Shown here: positions 40,932 through 50,224 of the stretch, piece after piece
Position numbering within the stretch: position 1 is the stretch's first letter
Layout of the letters: each line of letters opens with the position of its first letter
Assembly: GCA_963753485.1 (NCBI GenBank)
Contig: CAVWCL010000003.1
Span: 124,001 to 188,000, forward strand
Origin: CAWDLX01 sp963753485
Lineage (GTDB): Bacteria > Actinomycetota > Actinomycetes > Mycobacteriales > Micromonosporaceae
Direction of reading: 5' to 3'
Length of the DNA stretch: 64,000 bases
Program-made: the position numbers and the translations under genes
Notes under the pieces: generated by a model
Database searches by the model: none
Told to the model about the DNA's origin: nothing
Seen by the model: only the letters and a program-made list of their open reading frames with translations

Positions 40932-43543
40932 CGATCGCGCCGGTGCGTCCAGCGCCGGAGACGGTGGTGCCCGAGCCGCCGACCGCCGGCGCGGGGCCGT
41001 TCGGTCAGCCCGTCCTGCGCCGGGAGGATCTCCGACTCGCCGCTGGCGACGGGCGCTACCTCGACGACCTGGGCCATGAGGCGCTCGCTGCCGCCTTCCT
41101 GCGCAGCCCGCACGCGCATGCCCGGATCGTCGACATCGACATCACCGGCGCCCTCGAGGTCGACGGGCTGGTCGCCGTCTACACCTACGACGACCTCGAC
41201 GGCCGGGTCGCCGAGCCGCTGCCGCTGCTCATCCCGCATCCGAGCCTGCACGCACCTCGCACCGCCTACCCGCTGGCGAACGCGGTGGTGAACCATGTCG
41301 GCGAGGCGGTGGTGATGGTGGTCGCCACCGATCGGTACCTGGCCGAGGACGCGGTCGACCGGATCCGGGTGGAGTGGGAGGAGCTGCCGGCGGTGGTCGG
41401 TGTCGCCGCCGCCCGGGCCGCAGCAGCCTGCGTGCATCCGGACGTGGCGGACAATGTGGCCGCCCACATGGTGCAGAGCGTGGGCGACGCCGCGGCCGCG
41501 ATCGGCGCGGCACCGTACACTGTGGAGCTTCAACTGTCGGTCGAGCGTTCGGCCTCGACCCCGCTGGAGGGCAAGGGCGTCTACGCCCACTGGGACACCG
41601 ACGACCGGTCGCTTCGGGTCTACAGCTCGACCCAGACCTCCACCTCGGTGCGGTTCGCGCTCGCCGCCAAACTCGGTCTACCGGTCGACCGGGTCGAGGT
41701 GGTGGCACCCGACGTCGGCGGCGGCTTCGGCGTGAAGATCATGCACCCGTGGCCGGAGGAGGTGCTGGTGCCGTGGGCGGCGATCCGGCTCGGCCGCGAG
41801 GTGAAGTGGACCGAGGACCGGCGCGAGCACTTCATCTCCTCGGCGCACGAACGTCTGCAGGAGCACACGGTACGGGTCGGCGTGGACGGCAGCGGACGGA
41901 TCCTCGGACTGGACGTGCGCTTCCTGCACGACAACGGTGCCTACACCCCGTACGGGGTAATCGTGCCGATCATCACCTCCACGCAGCTGCTCGGGCCGTA
42001 CAAGCCGGGCTCGTACCGGGTGGAGTTCCATTCGCTCTACACGAACACCGTCATCGTCACCCCGTACCGGGGAGCCGGGCGGGTGCACGCCTGTTTCGTG
42101 ATGGAGCGGGTGATGGATGCCATCGCCGACCGGCTCGACCTCGACCGCACCCTGGTCCGCGAACGCAACATGATCTCCCCTGACGAGATGCCTTACGACC
42201 ACGGTCTGATCTTTCAGGACGGCCGGCCGCTGATCTACGACAGCGGTGACTTCCCGGCCTCGCTGCGGGCGGCGAAGTCCCTTGTGGACTGGGATGGCTT
42301 CGAGGCGGTCCGGGAGCAGGCGAGGGCCGAGGGTCGCCGGGTCGGCATCGGACTCGCCACCTATGTGGAGGGTACCGGCGTCGGGCCGTACGAGGGCGCG
42401 CACGTGCGGGTCGAGACGACCGGGGACGTGGTGGTCGCCACCGGGCTGACCACGCAGGGCCAGGGACACCAGACGGTCTTCGCCCAGATCGCCGCGCAGG
42501 AGCTCGGCGTCCCGGTCGAGCGGGTCACGGTGACCACCGGGGACACCCGCCGGTTCTCCTACGGCGTGGGTACTTTCGCCTCGCGGGCCGCGGTGATGAG
42601 CGGCAACGCGGTGGCGGCCGCCGCGGTCAAGGTACGCCAGAAGGCGTTGCGGATCGCCGCCGGCGCGCTCGGGGCGGCCCCGGACGAGTTGGTGCTCGCC
42701 GGCGGTGACGTCTCGGTGCGTGGTTTCGCCGACGGCCCGCGCATCGCACTCGCGACGGTGGCGGTGCTGGCCAATCCGCTGCGCTACGCCTTCGACGAGG
42801 AGGCGAAACGGGCCACCCAGTTCGCCGCCGAGGCGGACACCGACACCCCGCCGGTGCCCGAGGGCGAGGAGCCGGGGCTGGAGGCGACCGGCTGGTACTC
42901 GCCGCTGCGGTCGACGTTCGCCAACGGGGTGCACGCCGCGGTGGTCGAGACCGACCCGGAGACCGCGGAGATCCGGGTGGTGCGTTACTGCGTGGTCCAC
43001 GACTGCGGCACCGTGATCAACCCGATGATCGTGGCCGGCCAGGTGCACGGCGGGGTGGCTCAGGGCGTCGGCGGCGCGCTCTACGAGCGGATTGTCTACG
43101 ACGAGGCCGGGCAACTGGTCAATGCGTCCTTCATGGACTTCCTGATGCCGTACGCGTCGGAGGTGCCCGAGATCGAGACGGACCACCTGACCTCGGTCTC
43201 GCCGTTGAACCCGCTCGGGGTCAAGGGCGTTGGCGAGGCCGGCGTGATCCCGGGCCATGCGGTGATCGCATCGGCGGTCGAGGACGCCGAAGGCTTCCGG
43301 ATCGACCGGATGCCGATCTCGCCGTCGGAACTGTGGGAGCTTCGTCGCCGGCATGCAGCCGGCGAGCTGCCAACACTGCGCCGGCATGCGGCCGGCGAGC
43401 TGCCAACACTGCGCCGGCATGCAGCCGGCGAGCTGCCAACACTGCGCCGGCATGCGGCCGGCGAGCTGCCCGACGTGCGTCGCCGCTCGGTCGGAGATGA
43501 GCCTGAGCGGCCCGGCCCGCCGTCGGAAGGGAATGCGCCATGA
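40928..43543 (+). CDS. Molybdenum hydroxylase large subunit (XdhA/CoxL form II-like), candidate purine or uracil dehydrogenase
   Basis: 871 residues. Molybdopterin-binding segments 'VVAPDVGGGFGVKIMHPWPE' and 'YRGAGRVHACFVMER' (form II wording; the CO dehydrogenase-specific AYRCSFR is absent, so not CO oxidation), and the catalytic glutamate in 'GVKGVGEAGVIPGHAV'. Family members hydroxylate N-heterocycles with water. With a barbiturase-type gene and MatB downstream, uracil to barbiturate is a good candidate reaction; xanthine to urate is the other. The C-terminus carries four 11-residue repeats (RRHAAGELPTL) beyond the normal end and overlaps the CoxG-like gene by 4 bases. Confidence 0.88.
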   Translation: MTIAPVRPAPETVVPEPPTAGAGPFGQPVLRREDLRLAAGDGRYLDDLGHEALAAAFLRSPHAHARIVDIDITGALEVDGLVAVYTYDDLDGRVAEPLPLLIPHPSLHAPRTAYPLANAVVNHVGEAVVMVVATDRYLAEDAVDRIRVEWEELPAVVGVAAARAAAACVHPDVADNVAAHMVQSVGDAAAAIGAAPYTVELQLSVERSASTPLEGKGVYAHWDTDDRSLRVYSSTQTSTSVRFALAAKLGLPVDRVEVVAPDVGGGFGVKIMHPWPEEVLVPWAAIRLGREVKWTEDRREHFISSAHERLQEHTVRVGVDGSGRILGLDVRFLHDNGAYTPYGVIVPIITSTQLLGPYKPGSYRVEFHSLYTNTVIVTPYRGAGRVHACFVMERVMDAIADRLDLDRTLVRERNMISPDEMPYDHGLIFQDGRPLIYDSGDFPASLRAAKSLVDWDGFEAVREQARAEGRRVGIGLATYVEGTGVGPYEGAHVRVETTGDVVVATGLTTQGQGHQTVFAQIAAQELGVPVERVTVTTGDTRRFSYGVGTFASRAAVMSGNAVAAAAVKVRQKALRIAAGALGAAPDELVLAGGDVSVRGFADGPRIALATVAVLANPLRYAFDEEAKRATQFAAEADTDTPPVPEGEEPGLEATGWYSPLRSTFANGVHAAVVETDPETAEIRVVRYCVVHDCGTVINPMIVAGQVHGGVAQGVGGALYERIVYDEAGQLVNASFMDFLMPYASEVPEIETDHLTSVSPLNPLGVKGVGEAGVIPGHAVIASAVEDAEGFRIDRMPISPSELWELRRRHAAGELPTLRRHAAGELPTLRRHAAGELPTLRRHAAGELPDVRRRSVGDEPERPGPPSEGNAP
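43346..43477 (+). repeat. 33-base in-frame tandem repeat at the 3' end of the Mo-subunit gene
   Basis: Units start at 43346, 43379, 43412 and 43445 and read CGCCGGCATGC(A/G)GCCGGCGAG then CTGCCAACACTG. Each encodes RRHAAGELPTL and contains the near-palindrome GCCGGCATGC(A/G)GCCGGC. A/G alternates between units, which suggests duplication of a two-unit block. Confidence 0.92.
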
Positions 43544-44262
43544 AACTCTCCGGAGAGGCCACGCTGCGGGCCGGAGTGCCGCAGGTGTACGCCGCCCTCA
43601 ACGATCCGGCCGTGCTGGTGCGCACGATCCCCGGCTGCCAGCGGCTGGAGCAGGTGGGCCCGGACTCGTACCGGGCCCGCATCGTCGCCGGGGTGGCCGC
43701 GGTCAAAGGCGCCTTCGACGGCCAGGTCCGACTGGCCGACCAGAACCCGCCGCACGCCTTCACCCTGCACGCGTCGGGCGCCGGTACGCCCGGCACGGTG
43801 ACCGCGGTGGCGACGGTGACCCTGCAGCCGGGCGAGGGCGGGATGACCCTGCTGCGCTATGACGCCGACGCGACCATCGGCGGCGTCATCGGCGGCGTCG
43901 GCCAGCGGATGCTCACCGGCGTCGCCCGACGGACCGCGTCCGAGTTCTTCGCCGCCGTTGACCAGGCACTGCTCGCCCCGGCCGGTGCGCTGGCGCCGGC
44001 TGGTGCGTTGGCGCCGGCGACCGGGCCTGGGCCGCTGGGGGCCGGACCGGCGTCGCTGGAGCGCGGTCCGGCGTCGTTACAGGCCGGCCTGGAAGAGGCG
44101 AACCTGCCCACGCCGGACGCGGTGGGCCGGATCTGGACGGCACCGGCGCCGGCCGTGGATCCGGCTCGCCAGCGGGCCCGCGACCTGCTCGTCGGCGCGC
44201 TCATCGGGGCCGCGATCGCCCTGCTCGGCGTGTTGGTCGGCGCAATCGTGGCGGGCTGGTGA
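43540..44262 (+). CDS. CoxG-like SRPBCC protein with C-terminal membrane anchor
   Basis: 240 residues. Residues 1-145 are the CoxG/SRPBCC domain ('AALNDPAVLVRTIPGCQRLE', 'VKGAFDGQVRLADQNPP', 'GQRMLTGVARRTASEFFAAV'). An Ala/Pro/Gly-rich linker follows, then a C-terminal membrane helix 'LIGAAIALLGVLVGAIVAGW'. In CO-oxidising bacteria CoxG brings the molybdenum enzyme to the membrane and delivers electrons to quinone. Its place directly after the hydroxylase large subunit (ATGA overlap) suggests that this heterocycle hydroxylase also feeds the respiratory chain instead of O2 or soluble NAD. Confidence 0.85.
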   Translation: MKLSGEATLRAGVPQVYAALNDPAVLVRTIPGCQRLEQVGPDSYRARIVAGVAAVKGAFDGQVRLADQNPPHAFTLHASGAGTPGTVTAVATVTLQPGEGGMTLLRYDADATIGGVIGGVGQRMLTGVARRTASEFFAAVDQALLAPAGALAPAGALAPATGPGPLGAGPASLERGPASLQAGLEEANLPTPDAVGRIWTAPAPAVDPARQRARDLLVGALIGAAIALLGVLVGAIVAGW

Positions 44263-44284
44263 CGATGGGCGGCGGGAGGTACCG

Positions 44285-45184
44285 ATGAGGGCGTTCACCG
44301 CGGCCGCGGTCCAGCTGGCCCCCCGGCCCGGACCGCTCACCGCGACCAGCATCAAGTCCAACGTGGACGCCTGCGTGTCCGTGGTCGAGCAGTGTGTCGC
44401 CGCCACCGGCGCGGAGCTGGTGGTGCTGCCGGAGTCCGCCTCGACCGGGTTCACCCCGGGCGTGGACGCCGAACGGCTGTGGGATCTGGTCGACGGGGTG
44501 CCCGGCGGCTTGACCGCGCCGCTCCAGGAGGTGGCCGCGCGGCTGGGGGTGCACGTGGTCTTCGGCACCTACGAACGCGGCCAGCAGCGGGGGGTCGTGC
44601 ACAACGCGGCCGTGCTGATCGGGCCGACCGGCGATGTGCTGGGGACGTACCGCAAGACGCACGTCTTCTGCGGCGAGGGCCGGGCCGAGGGCGGCTGGGT
44701 GACTCCGGGCGCGGAGGCGGTGGTGGTGGCCACCGCACTCGGTGCGATCGGGCTGATGATCTGCTTCGACGGGGACTACCCGGAGCTCGCCCGGGTGCTG
44801 GCGGTGCGCGGTGCGGAGGTGATCTGCCGGCCCTCGGCGCTGTTGCGCTCGGCCGACATCTGGGAGCTGACCACCCGGGCCCGGGCCTACGACAACCACG
44901 TCTTCGTGGTGGCCGCCAACGCCACCGGCAGCGACCCCGCCGGGGTGCTCTACTTCGGCAACTCGCTGATCGTCACCCCGATCGGCGAGGTGGTTGCGCG
45001 AGCCGCCACACACGAGGGCTGGGTGTCGGCGCGACTGGACCCGGCCGGCGCGCTGCGCAGCCTCACGCCCGGCTCCAACATCGCGCAGCGCTTCGACCAC
45101 CTGGCCGACCGGAACCTGGAGTTCATCCGGACCCATCTGGACGACCTGGCCGCGGCGGCCCGCTCCCCCTTCTCGTCGATCTAG
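44285..45184 (+). CDS. Nitrilase superfamily carbon-nitrogen hydrolase (amidase or carbamoylase)
   Basis: 299 residues with the complete catalytic triad: Glu50 in 'LVVLPESASTGF', Lys124 in 'GTYRKTHVF' and Cys160 in 'GLMICFDGDYPELARV'. Members split linear amides, N-carbamoyl groups or nitriles. In this operon it could hydrolyse N-carbamoyl compounds (ureidomalonate, ureidoglycolate) or a simple amide such as malonamate. Its stop TAG lies inside palindromic element A copy 2, so the last codons (…SSI) belong to the element. Confidence 0.88.
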   Translation: MRAFTAAAVQLAPRPGPLTATSIKSNVDACVSVVEQCVAATGAELVVLPESASTGFTPGVDAERLWDLVDGVPGGLTAPLQEVAARLGVHVVFGTYERGQQRGVVHNAAVLIGPTGDVLGTYRKTHVFCGEGRAEGGWVTPGAEAVVVATALGAIGLMICFDGDYPELARVLAVRGAEVICRPSALLRSADIWELTTRARAYDNHVFVVAANATGSDPAGVLYFGNSLIVTPIGEVVARAATHEGWVSARLDPAGALRSLTPGSNIAQRFDHLADRNLEFIRTHLDDLAAAARSPFSSI

Positions 45185-45237
45185 GGCTTGCGCACATGAT
45201 TGGAGATCAAAGCACGCGCACAAGCCCTAGATCGACG
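45174..45237. repeat. Palindromic element A, copy 2, inside the operon
   Basis: Perfect 17-base arms (CGTCGATCTAGGGCTTG at 45174-45190 and complement at 45221-45237). It contributes the TAG stop of the amidase gene and contains the only in-frame ATG available to the HyuA gene (45196). Unlike copies 1 and 3 it lies between two genes on the same strand, so it looks inserted within an operon. Confidence 0.88.
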
Positions 45238-47364
45238 GAAGATGGGGCGGCGCGCGGAGCGGGAGCGACGGGGGAGGGGGCGGGCGGGATCCGGCGGATC
45301 AGGGTGGGCATCGACACCGGCGGGACCTTCACCGACGTGGTCGCGGTCGACGACGGCACCGGCCAGCTCGTCGCCGTGAAGACACCGTCCACACCGGACG
45401 ATCCGGCCGAGGGCTTCCTCACCGGCATCCGCAAGGTCCTCGACGTGCTCGGGGCCGGGCCGGACCAGCTCGCGTCGGTCAGTCACGGGACCACGGTCGC
45501 CACCAACCACCTGCTGCAGGGCGGGATCGCGGGCATCGGCTTCATCACCACCGAGGGCTTCGAACACCTCCTGGAGATTGCCCGCCAGAGCGTGCCGGAC
45601 GGCTACGGCAACAGCTACTTCTGGGTCAAGCCGCCCCGCATCGTGCCGGCCTCGCTGGTGCGTACCGTCGGCGGTCGGCTCGACCACACCGGTACGCCGG
45701 TCCGCCCACTCGACGACGCGGGTGCGCGGGAGGTCGCCCGCTGGTTCCGGGCGGAGGGCATCGACACGCTCGGCGTGTGCCTGCTGCACTCGTACGCCAA
45801 CCCGGCCCACGAGCAGCGGGTTCGCGAGATCCTCGCCGAGGAGCACCCGGCCGCCGCGGTCTCACTCTCCAGCGACGTGTTACGGGAGTATCGCGAGTAC
45901 GAGCGGGCGATGACCACGCTGGTGGACGCGGCGGTCAAGGTCCGGGTGGCAGCGTACGTGACCCGGCTGCGCCGGGAACTGGACGCGTTCACCGGTCGGG
46001 CGGTGCCGTTTCACATCATGAAGTCCAACGGTGGCGTGCTCTCGGCCGACGAGGTCGTCCGCCAGCCGGTGACGACCGTCCTCTCCGGACCGGCGGCCGG
46101 CGCGCTCGGTGCGGCGCTGGTCACCCGGGCAGCGGGGTACGAGCGGGTGCTCACCCTGGACGGCGGCGGGACCTCCACCGACGTCAGCGTGGTGCGCCAC
46201 GGCGAGCCGAGCCTGACCACCGAGGGCAGCGTCGGTGACTACCCGTGCAAGATACCGATGATCGACATCGTGACCGTCGGTGCCGGCGGCGGGTCGGTGG
46301 CCTGGCTCAGTCCCGAAGGCGCGCTGAAGGTGGGCCCGCGCTCGGCCGGCGCCGACCCCGGCCCGTTGTGCTACGGCCGCGGCGGCGTCGAGCCGACGGT
46401 GACCGACGCCCATCTCGTCCTCGGGCGCATCCCACCCCACCTGGTCGGCGGCGAGGTGCCGTTGGACCCGGAGGCGGCCCGCACCGGCCTGTCCGCCCTC
46501 GCCGAGAAGCTCGGCCTCGATCTGGTGACCGCGGCCGCCGGTATCCTGGAGATATCGGCCTGGAGCCAGGCGAACGCCCTGCGCCAGATCACCGTCCAGC
46601 GTGGACTCGATGTGCGCGACTTCGCCCTGACCACGTTCGGCGGCTCCGGCTCGTTGCTGCTGTGCCGGCTCATCGACATCATGGGGGTGCCGGTCGGCGT
46701 GGTGCCGCGCGACCCCGGCAACCTGTCGGCGTTCGGGCTGCTCACCGTGGACGTCCGGGTCGACAACGTGCAGACCCAGGTGACCCGGGACGACGCGCTC
46801 GACCCGGCCGAAGTCGCCGCGGCGCTGCGCCGGCTGGGGGAGCGGGCCGCCGCCGCGCTCACCGCCGAGGGCTTCCCTACCGGGGAGCAGCGGTCTGCGC
46901 GCACCGCCGATCTGCGCTACTACGGTCAGGCCTTCGAGGTCCGGGTCCCGCTCGCCGATGGGGAGTTTGACGCCACCACCGCCCGGGCGGCGGTCGCCGC
47001 GTTCCATGACGCCCACGAGGCCCTCTACGGCTACTGCTTCCGGGACAAGCCGAGTCAGCGGGTCGAATGGGTGAACCTGCGGGTCACCGGGGTCGGACCG
47101 ATCCAGCGCCCGGCGCTGCGACCGCTGCCGGTGGTGGCGGCGGCCACCGTCGCCGCGCCGGCCCGGCGCGACGTCTGCTTCGACGCGGTGGCTGGTGCGG
47201 TGTCGACACCGATCTACCAGCGCGTCGGCCTGCCGGCCGGCGCGATTGTTCACGGGCCGGCGGTGGTGGAGGAGTACGGCGCCACGGTGCCGGTCCACCC
47301 CGGCTTCTCGGCCACGGTGGACCCGATGGGCAATCTCGTCGTCCGGCAGGAGTCCCACCAATGA
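45196..47364 (+). CDS. hyuA: Hydantoinase/oxoprolinase subunit A
   Basis: Up to 722 residues. 'RVGIDTGGTFTDVVAVDDGT' is the N-terminal ATP-binding strand, 'SHGTTVATNHLLQGG' the second phosphate loop and 'LDGGGTSTDVSVVRHGE' the third; 'VTVGAGGGSVAWLSPEGALK' follows. Family members use ATP to open cyclic amides such as 5-oxoproline or N-methylhydantoin together with HyuB. The start is uncertain: ATG 45196 lies in the palindromic element and adds 36 unconserved residues, while GTG 45304 begins one residue after the conserved Arg and has no near ribosome site. It overlaps hyuB by 4 bases. Confidence 0.88.
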   Translation: MIGDQSTRTSPRSTEDGAARGAGATGEGAGGIRRIRVGIDTGGTFTDVVAVDDGTGQLVAVKTPSTPDDPAEGFLTGIRKVLDVLGAGPDQLASVSHGTTVATNHLLQGGIAGIGFITTEGFEHLLEIARQSVPDGYGNSYFWVKPPRIVPASLVRTVGGRLDHTGTPVRPLDDAGAREVARWFRAEGIDTLGVCLLHSYANPAHEQRVREILAEEHPAAAVSLSSDVLREYREYERAMTTLVDAAVKVRVAAYVTRLRRELDAFTGRAVPFHIMKSNGGVLSADEVVRQPVTTVLSGPAAGALGAALVTRAAGYERVLTLDGGGTSTDVSVVRHGEPSLTTEGSVGDYPCKIPMIDIVTVGAGGGSVAWLSPEGALKVGPRSAGADPGPLCYGRGGVEPTVTDAHLVLGRIPPHLVGGEVPLDPEAARTGLSALAEKLGLDLVTAAAGILEISAWSQANALRQITVQRGLDVRDFALTTFGGSGSLLLCRLIDIMGVPVGVVPRDPGNLSAFGLLTVDVRVDNVQTQVTRDDALDPAEVAAALRRLGERAAAALTAEGFPTGEQRSARTADLRYYGQAFEVRVPLADGEFDATTARAAVAAFHDAHEALYGYCFRDKPSQRVEWVNLRVTGVGPIQRPALRPLPVVAAATVAAPARRDVCFDAVAGAVSTPIYQRVGLPAGAIVHGPAVVEEYGATVPVHPGFSATVDPMGNLVVRQESHQ

Positions 47365-49187
47365 CAGTGGATCCGGTTCTGCTCGAGATCGTGAAGGGCA
47401 GCCTCGCGGCGATCGAACGGGAGGTGGAGACCGCGATCGGGCGGACCGCCCGGTCCCCGATGATCCGCGACGCCCACGACTTCCGGGCGGGCATCCACGA
47501 CCGCCGGCTGCGCAAGCTCACCGGCCGCTCGTACTCGGCCTTGGTGCAGCCCATCGTGCGCGACTATCCCTTGGAGACGATGCGCCCCGGGGACGTGTTC
47601 TTCCACAATGACGTCTACCTCTCCGAGGGGGGCATCGGCCACCTGCCCGACCTGTGCGTCACCGTGCCGGTCTTCCATGACGGCGAGGTGGTCGCGTTCG
47701 TGCAGGCCTTCGGCCACCACGACGACATCGGTGGGGCCGTGCCCGGTTCCATGCCCTCGCACGCCACCAGCGTGTTCGAGGAGGGGCTCATGGTGCCCCC
47801 GATCCGGCTGTGGGCGGCCGGCGTCCCGAACGAGGCCGCCCTGAAGATCATGGCGCGGAACTCCCGGATGCCGGACTCGCTCGCGGCCGACCTCGACGCC
47901 GAGTGCGCCGCCTGCCTCATGGGCGCGCGTCGCCTGGCGGAGCTCTTCGCCCGGTACGGGCGGGCGGCGGTGCAGGAGTGCTTCGACGCGGTCATCGACA
48001 CCACCACCCAGACCTTCCGGCGCGAGGTGCTGGCCCGCATTCCGGACGGCACGTTCGTCTGGGAGGACTACGCCGAGCACGACGGCGTGGACCCACCGCG
48101 GCTGCACACCCAGCGGATCACGCTGACCAAGACGCCGGAGAAACTGGTGCTGGACTTCACCGGCACCTCGCCCCAGGCGAAGGGGCCGATCAACCACTGT
48201 GCCGATTACGCCGGCGGGGTCTTTCTCGCCAAGTGGCTGGCCCCGATCCTGCGCAATCTGGCCGAGACCCCCGAGCGGATGGCCCAGCTCGACGTGAACG
48301 AGGGCGTGGTGCCGCTGCTGGAGCTGCGCTTCCCGCCTCCGGGCACCCTGCTGACCCCGGTCTTCCCGGCGCCGACCAACGCGCGCACCTTCGTGATCCT
48401 GCGCCTGCTCGGGGTGCTGGCCGGGGCCCTGGCCAAAGCGGTGGACGGGCGCATGCCGGCCGACCAGGAGACGATCCGCTACACCGGGGTTTACGGCACC
48501 GACGCCGACGGCGCCGACTACCTGATGCGCGAGGTGCTCGGCGGCGGCTCCGGCGGTCGCTGGTACGCCGATGGCGAGGACACCATCCACGTCGTGCCGG
48601 ACTCACGCAACATTCCGGTCGAGTTCGCCGAGGCCCGGTGGCCGTTCCGGGTGGAGCGGCTGGGACTGGCCATCGACTCCGGCGGCGCGGGGCGTTTCCG
48701 CGGCGGCCTCGGCTATGACAAGCACATCCGCATGCTGCGCAACGCCAACTTCATGTCGATCGCGGACCGGTCGGTGCTGGCGTGCTGGGGAGTGCGCGGT
48801 GGCCGCGCCGGCCGGCCGTTCAGCGTGGTCGTCGACCCCGGCGGTTCGCGCGAGCGCACGGTCGACGCGCTGGCCGACGCCGAGCCGGTACGGGCGGGCG
48901 AGGTGATCCGGATCCGCACCACCGGTGGTGGCGGCTGGGGTGATCCGCTGGACCGGACCTACGACGAGGTGCGCCGCGACGTCGCCTGGGGCAAGGTGTC
49001 CCCCCAGGGCGCGTGGGCCGACTACGGCGTACGGATGGTCGGGTCCGAGGTGGACGGTGCCGCGTCCGATCGGGAGCGGGAACGGCGCCGGGCGGCGCGC
49101 GAGCCCGACGAGCCGTTCTTCGACCGCGGGCCGGGGTATGCGGTGCTCTCCGGCGGCCGGCGCTACGCCGAGGTGGACCGGCGGTGA
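47361..49187 (+). CDS. hyuB: Hydantoinase/oxoprolinase subunit B
   Basis: 608 residues of the HyuB family. N-terminal 'VLLEIVKGSLAAIEREVETA', substrate region 'FFHNDVYLSEGGIGHLPD' and 'FGHHDDIGGAVPGSMPSHA', 'LVLDFTGTSPQAKGPINH' in the middle, and C-terminal 'IRTTGGGGWGDPLDRTYDEV'. It completes an ATP-dependent cyclic amide hydrolase with HyuA. Coupled to hyuA (ATGA) and to carbamate kinase downstream (GTGA). The normal terminus near 'GVRMVG' is followed by about 50 charged residues with no clear domain. Confidence 0.92.
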   Translation: MTVDPVLLEIVKGSLAAIEREVETAIGRTARSPMIRDAHDFRAGIHDRRLRKLTGRSYSALVQPIVRDYPLETMRPGDVFFHNDVYLSEGGIGHLPDLCVTVPVFHDGEVVAFVQAFGHHDDIGGAVPGSMPSHATSVFEEGLMVPPIRLWAAGVPNEAALKIMARNSRMPDSLAADLDAECAACLMGARRLAELFARYGRAAVQECFDAVIDTTTQTFRREVLARIPDGTFVWEDYAEHDGVDPPRLHTQRITLTKTPEKLVLDFTGTSPQAKGPINHCADYAGGVFLAKWLAPILRNLAETPERMAQLDVNEGVVPLLELRFPPPGTLLTPVFPAPTNARTFVILRLLGVLAGALAKAVDGRMPADQETIRYTGVYGTDADGADYLMREVLGGGSGGRWYADGEDTIHVVPDSRNIPVEFAEARWPFRVERLGLAIDSGGAGRFRGGLGYDKHIRMLRNANFMSIADRSVLACWGVRGGRAGRPFSVVVDPGGSRERTVDALADAEPVRAGEVIRIRTTGGGGWGDPLDRTYDEVRRDVAWGKVSPQGAWADYGVRMVGSEVDGAASDRERERRRAAREPDEPFFDRGPGYAVLSGGRRYAEVDRR

Positions 49188-50224
49188 CCCGGACGGTGAT
49201 CGCGCTGGGGGGCAACGCGATGACGGCGGCCGACGGCCGGGCCCGCGCCGACGATCAGATCGCGGCGGTCGGCCGGGCGGCCGAGCACATCGCGGACGTG
49301 GTCGCCGCCGGTGCGCAGGTGGTCGTGACCCACGGCAACGGCCCGCAGGTCGGCAACATCCTGGTGAAGAACGAGCTGGCCGCCGCCGTGGTGCCGCCGG
49401 TCCCGCTGGACTGGTGCGGCGCGCAGACGCAGGGCACCATCGGCGCGATGCTGCTCAACGCGCTCGACCGGGCGTTGGCCCGCCGCGAGGTCGCGGCTCC
49501 GGTCGCCGCGCTGGTGACCCGGACCCGGGTAGACCCGGCCGATCCGCGGTTCCGGGAGCCGTCCAAACCGATCGGTCGCTACCTGCCCGAGGTCGAGGCG
49601 CGGGTCATGATGGGGCATGGTCAGACCTGGCAGGATCGGGGCGAGCGCGGTTGGCGCCGCCTGGTCGCCTCGCCCGAGCCGGTCGAGATCCTGGACGCGG
49701 CCGCGGTGGTGACCCTGCTCGAGCGCGGATTCGTCGTGGTGGCGGCCGGCGGCGGCGGCATCCCGGTGGTCCGGGACGCCGACGGCTCGATCCGGGGCGT
49801 CGAGGCCGTGGTGGACAAGGACCTCTCGGCCGCCTTGTTGGCCACCACCGTGCGCGCCCGCCAGCTCGTCATCGGCACCGATGTGGACGGAGTCTGGCTG
49901 GATTACGGCGAGGCTACCGCCCACCGGCTGGGCGCGGTCGAGGTGGCGGCGCTGCGCGCCTTCGAGGCCCAGGGACACTTCGCCGCCGGGTCGATGGGTC
50001 CGAAGGTCACGGCCGCCTGCCGCTTCGTCGAGAGCGGTGGCGAGCGGGCGGTCATCACATCGCTGGACGGCATCGGCGATCTCAGCGGCACCATTGTCCA
50101 CAGTGCAGAGCGACGACGGGCTTTCCTCCGCGGAGGAGCCGGGAGTGAGCGACGACGCGCTTTCCTCCGCGGAGGAGCCGGAGTGAGCGACGACGCGCTT
50201 TCCTCCGCGGAGGAGCCCGAGTGA
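49184..50224 (+). CDS. arcC: Carbamate kinase
   Basis: 346 residues. 'VIALGGNAM' (phosphate loop), 'VVTHGNGPQVGNILVKNE', 'VVAAGGGGIPVVRDADGS' and 'AVVDKDLSAALLATTVRARQ' are diagnostic. It turns carbamoyl phosphate and ADP into ATP, CO2 and ammonia. The conserved protein ends at 'SGTIVH' (about residue 307); the last 39 residues come from translation through a 38-base tandem array and are not part of the enzyme. With the AllFGH-like proteins on the other side of pucR it would complete ATP recovery from a ureide. Confidence 0.93.
   Translation: MTRTVIALGGNAMTAADGRARADDQIAAVGRAAEHIADVVAAGAQVVVTHGNGPQVGNILVKNELAAAVVPPVPLDWCGAQTQGTIGAMLLNALDRALARREVAAPVAALVTRTRVDPADPRFREPSKPIGRYLPEVEARVMMGHGQTWQDRGERGWRRLVASPEPVEILDAAAVVTLLERGFVVVAAGGGGIPVVRDADGSIRGVEAVVDKDLSAALLATTVRARQLVIGTDVDGVWLDYGEATAHRLGAVEVAALRAFEAQGHFAAGSMGPKVTAACRFVESGGERAVITSLDGIGDLSGTIVHSAERRRAFLRGGAGSERRRAFLRGGAGVSDDALSSAEEPE

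Noticed and set aside
40928..43543. Aerobic CO dehydrogenase
   Set aside because: The CoxL-specific active-site cysteine motif is absent (YRGAGR instead), despite CoxMSL gene order and a CoxG-like gene.
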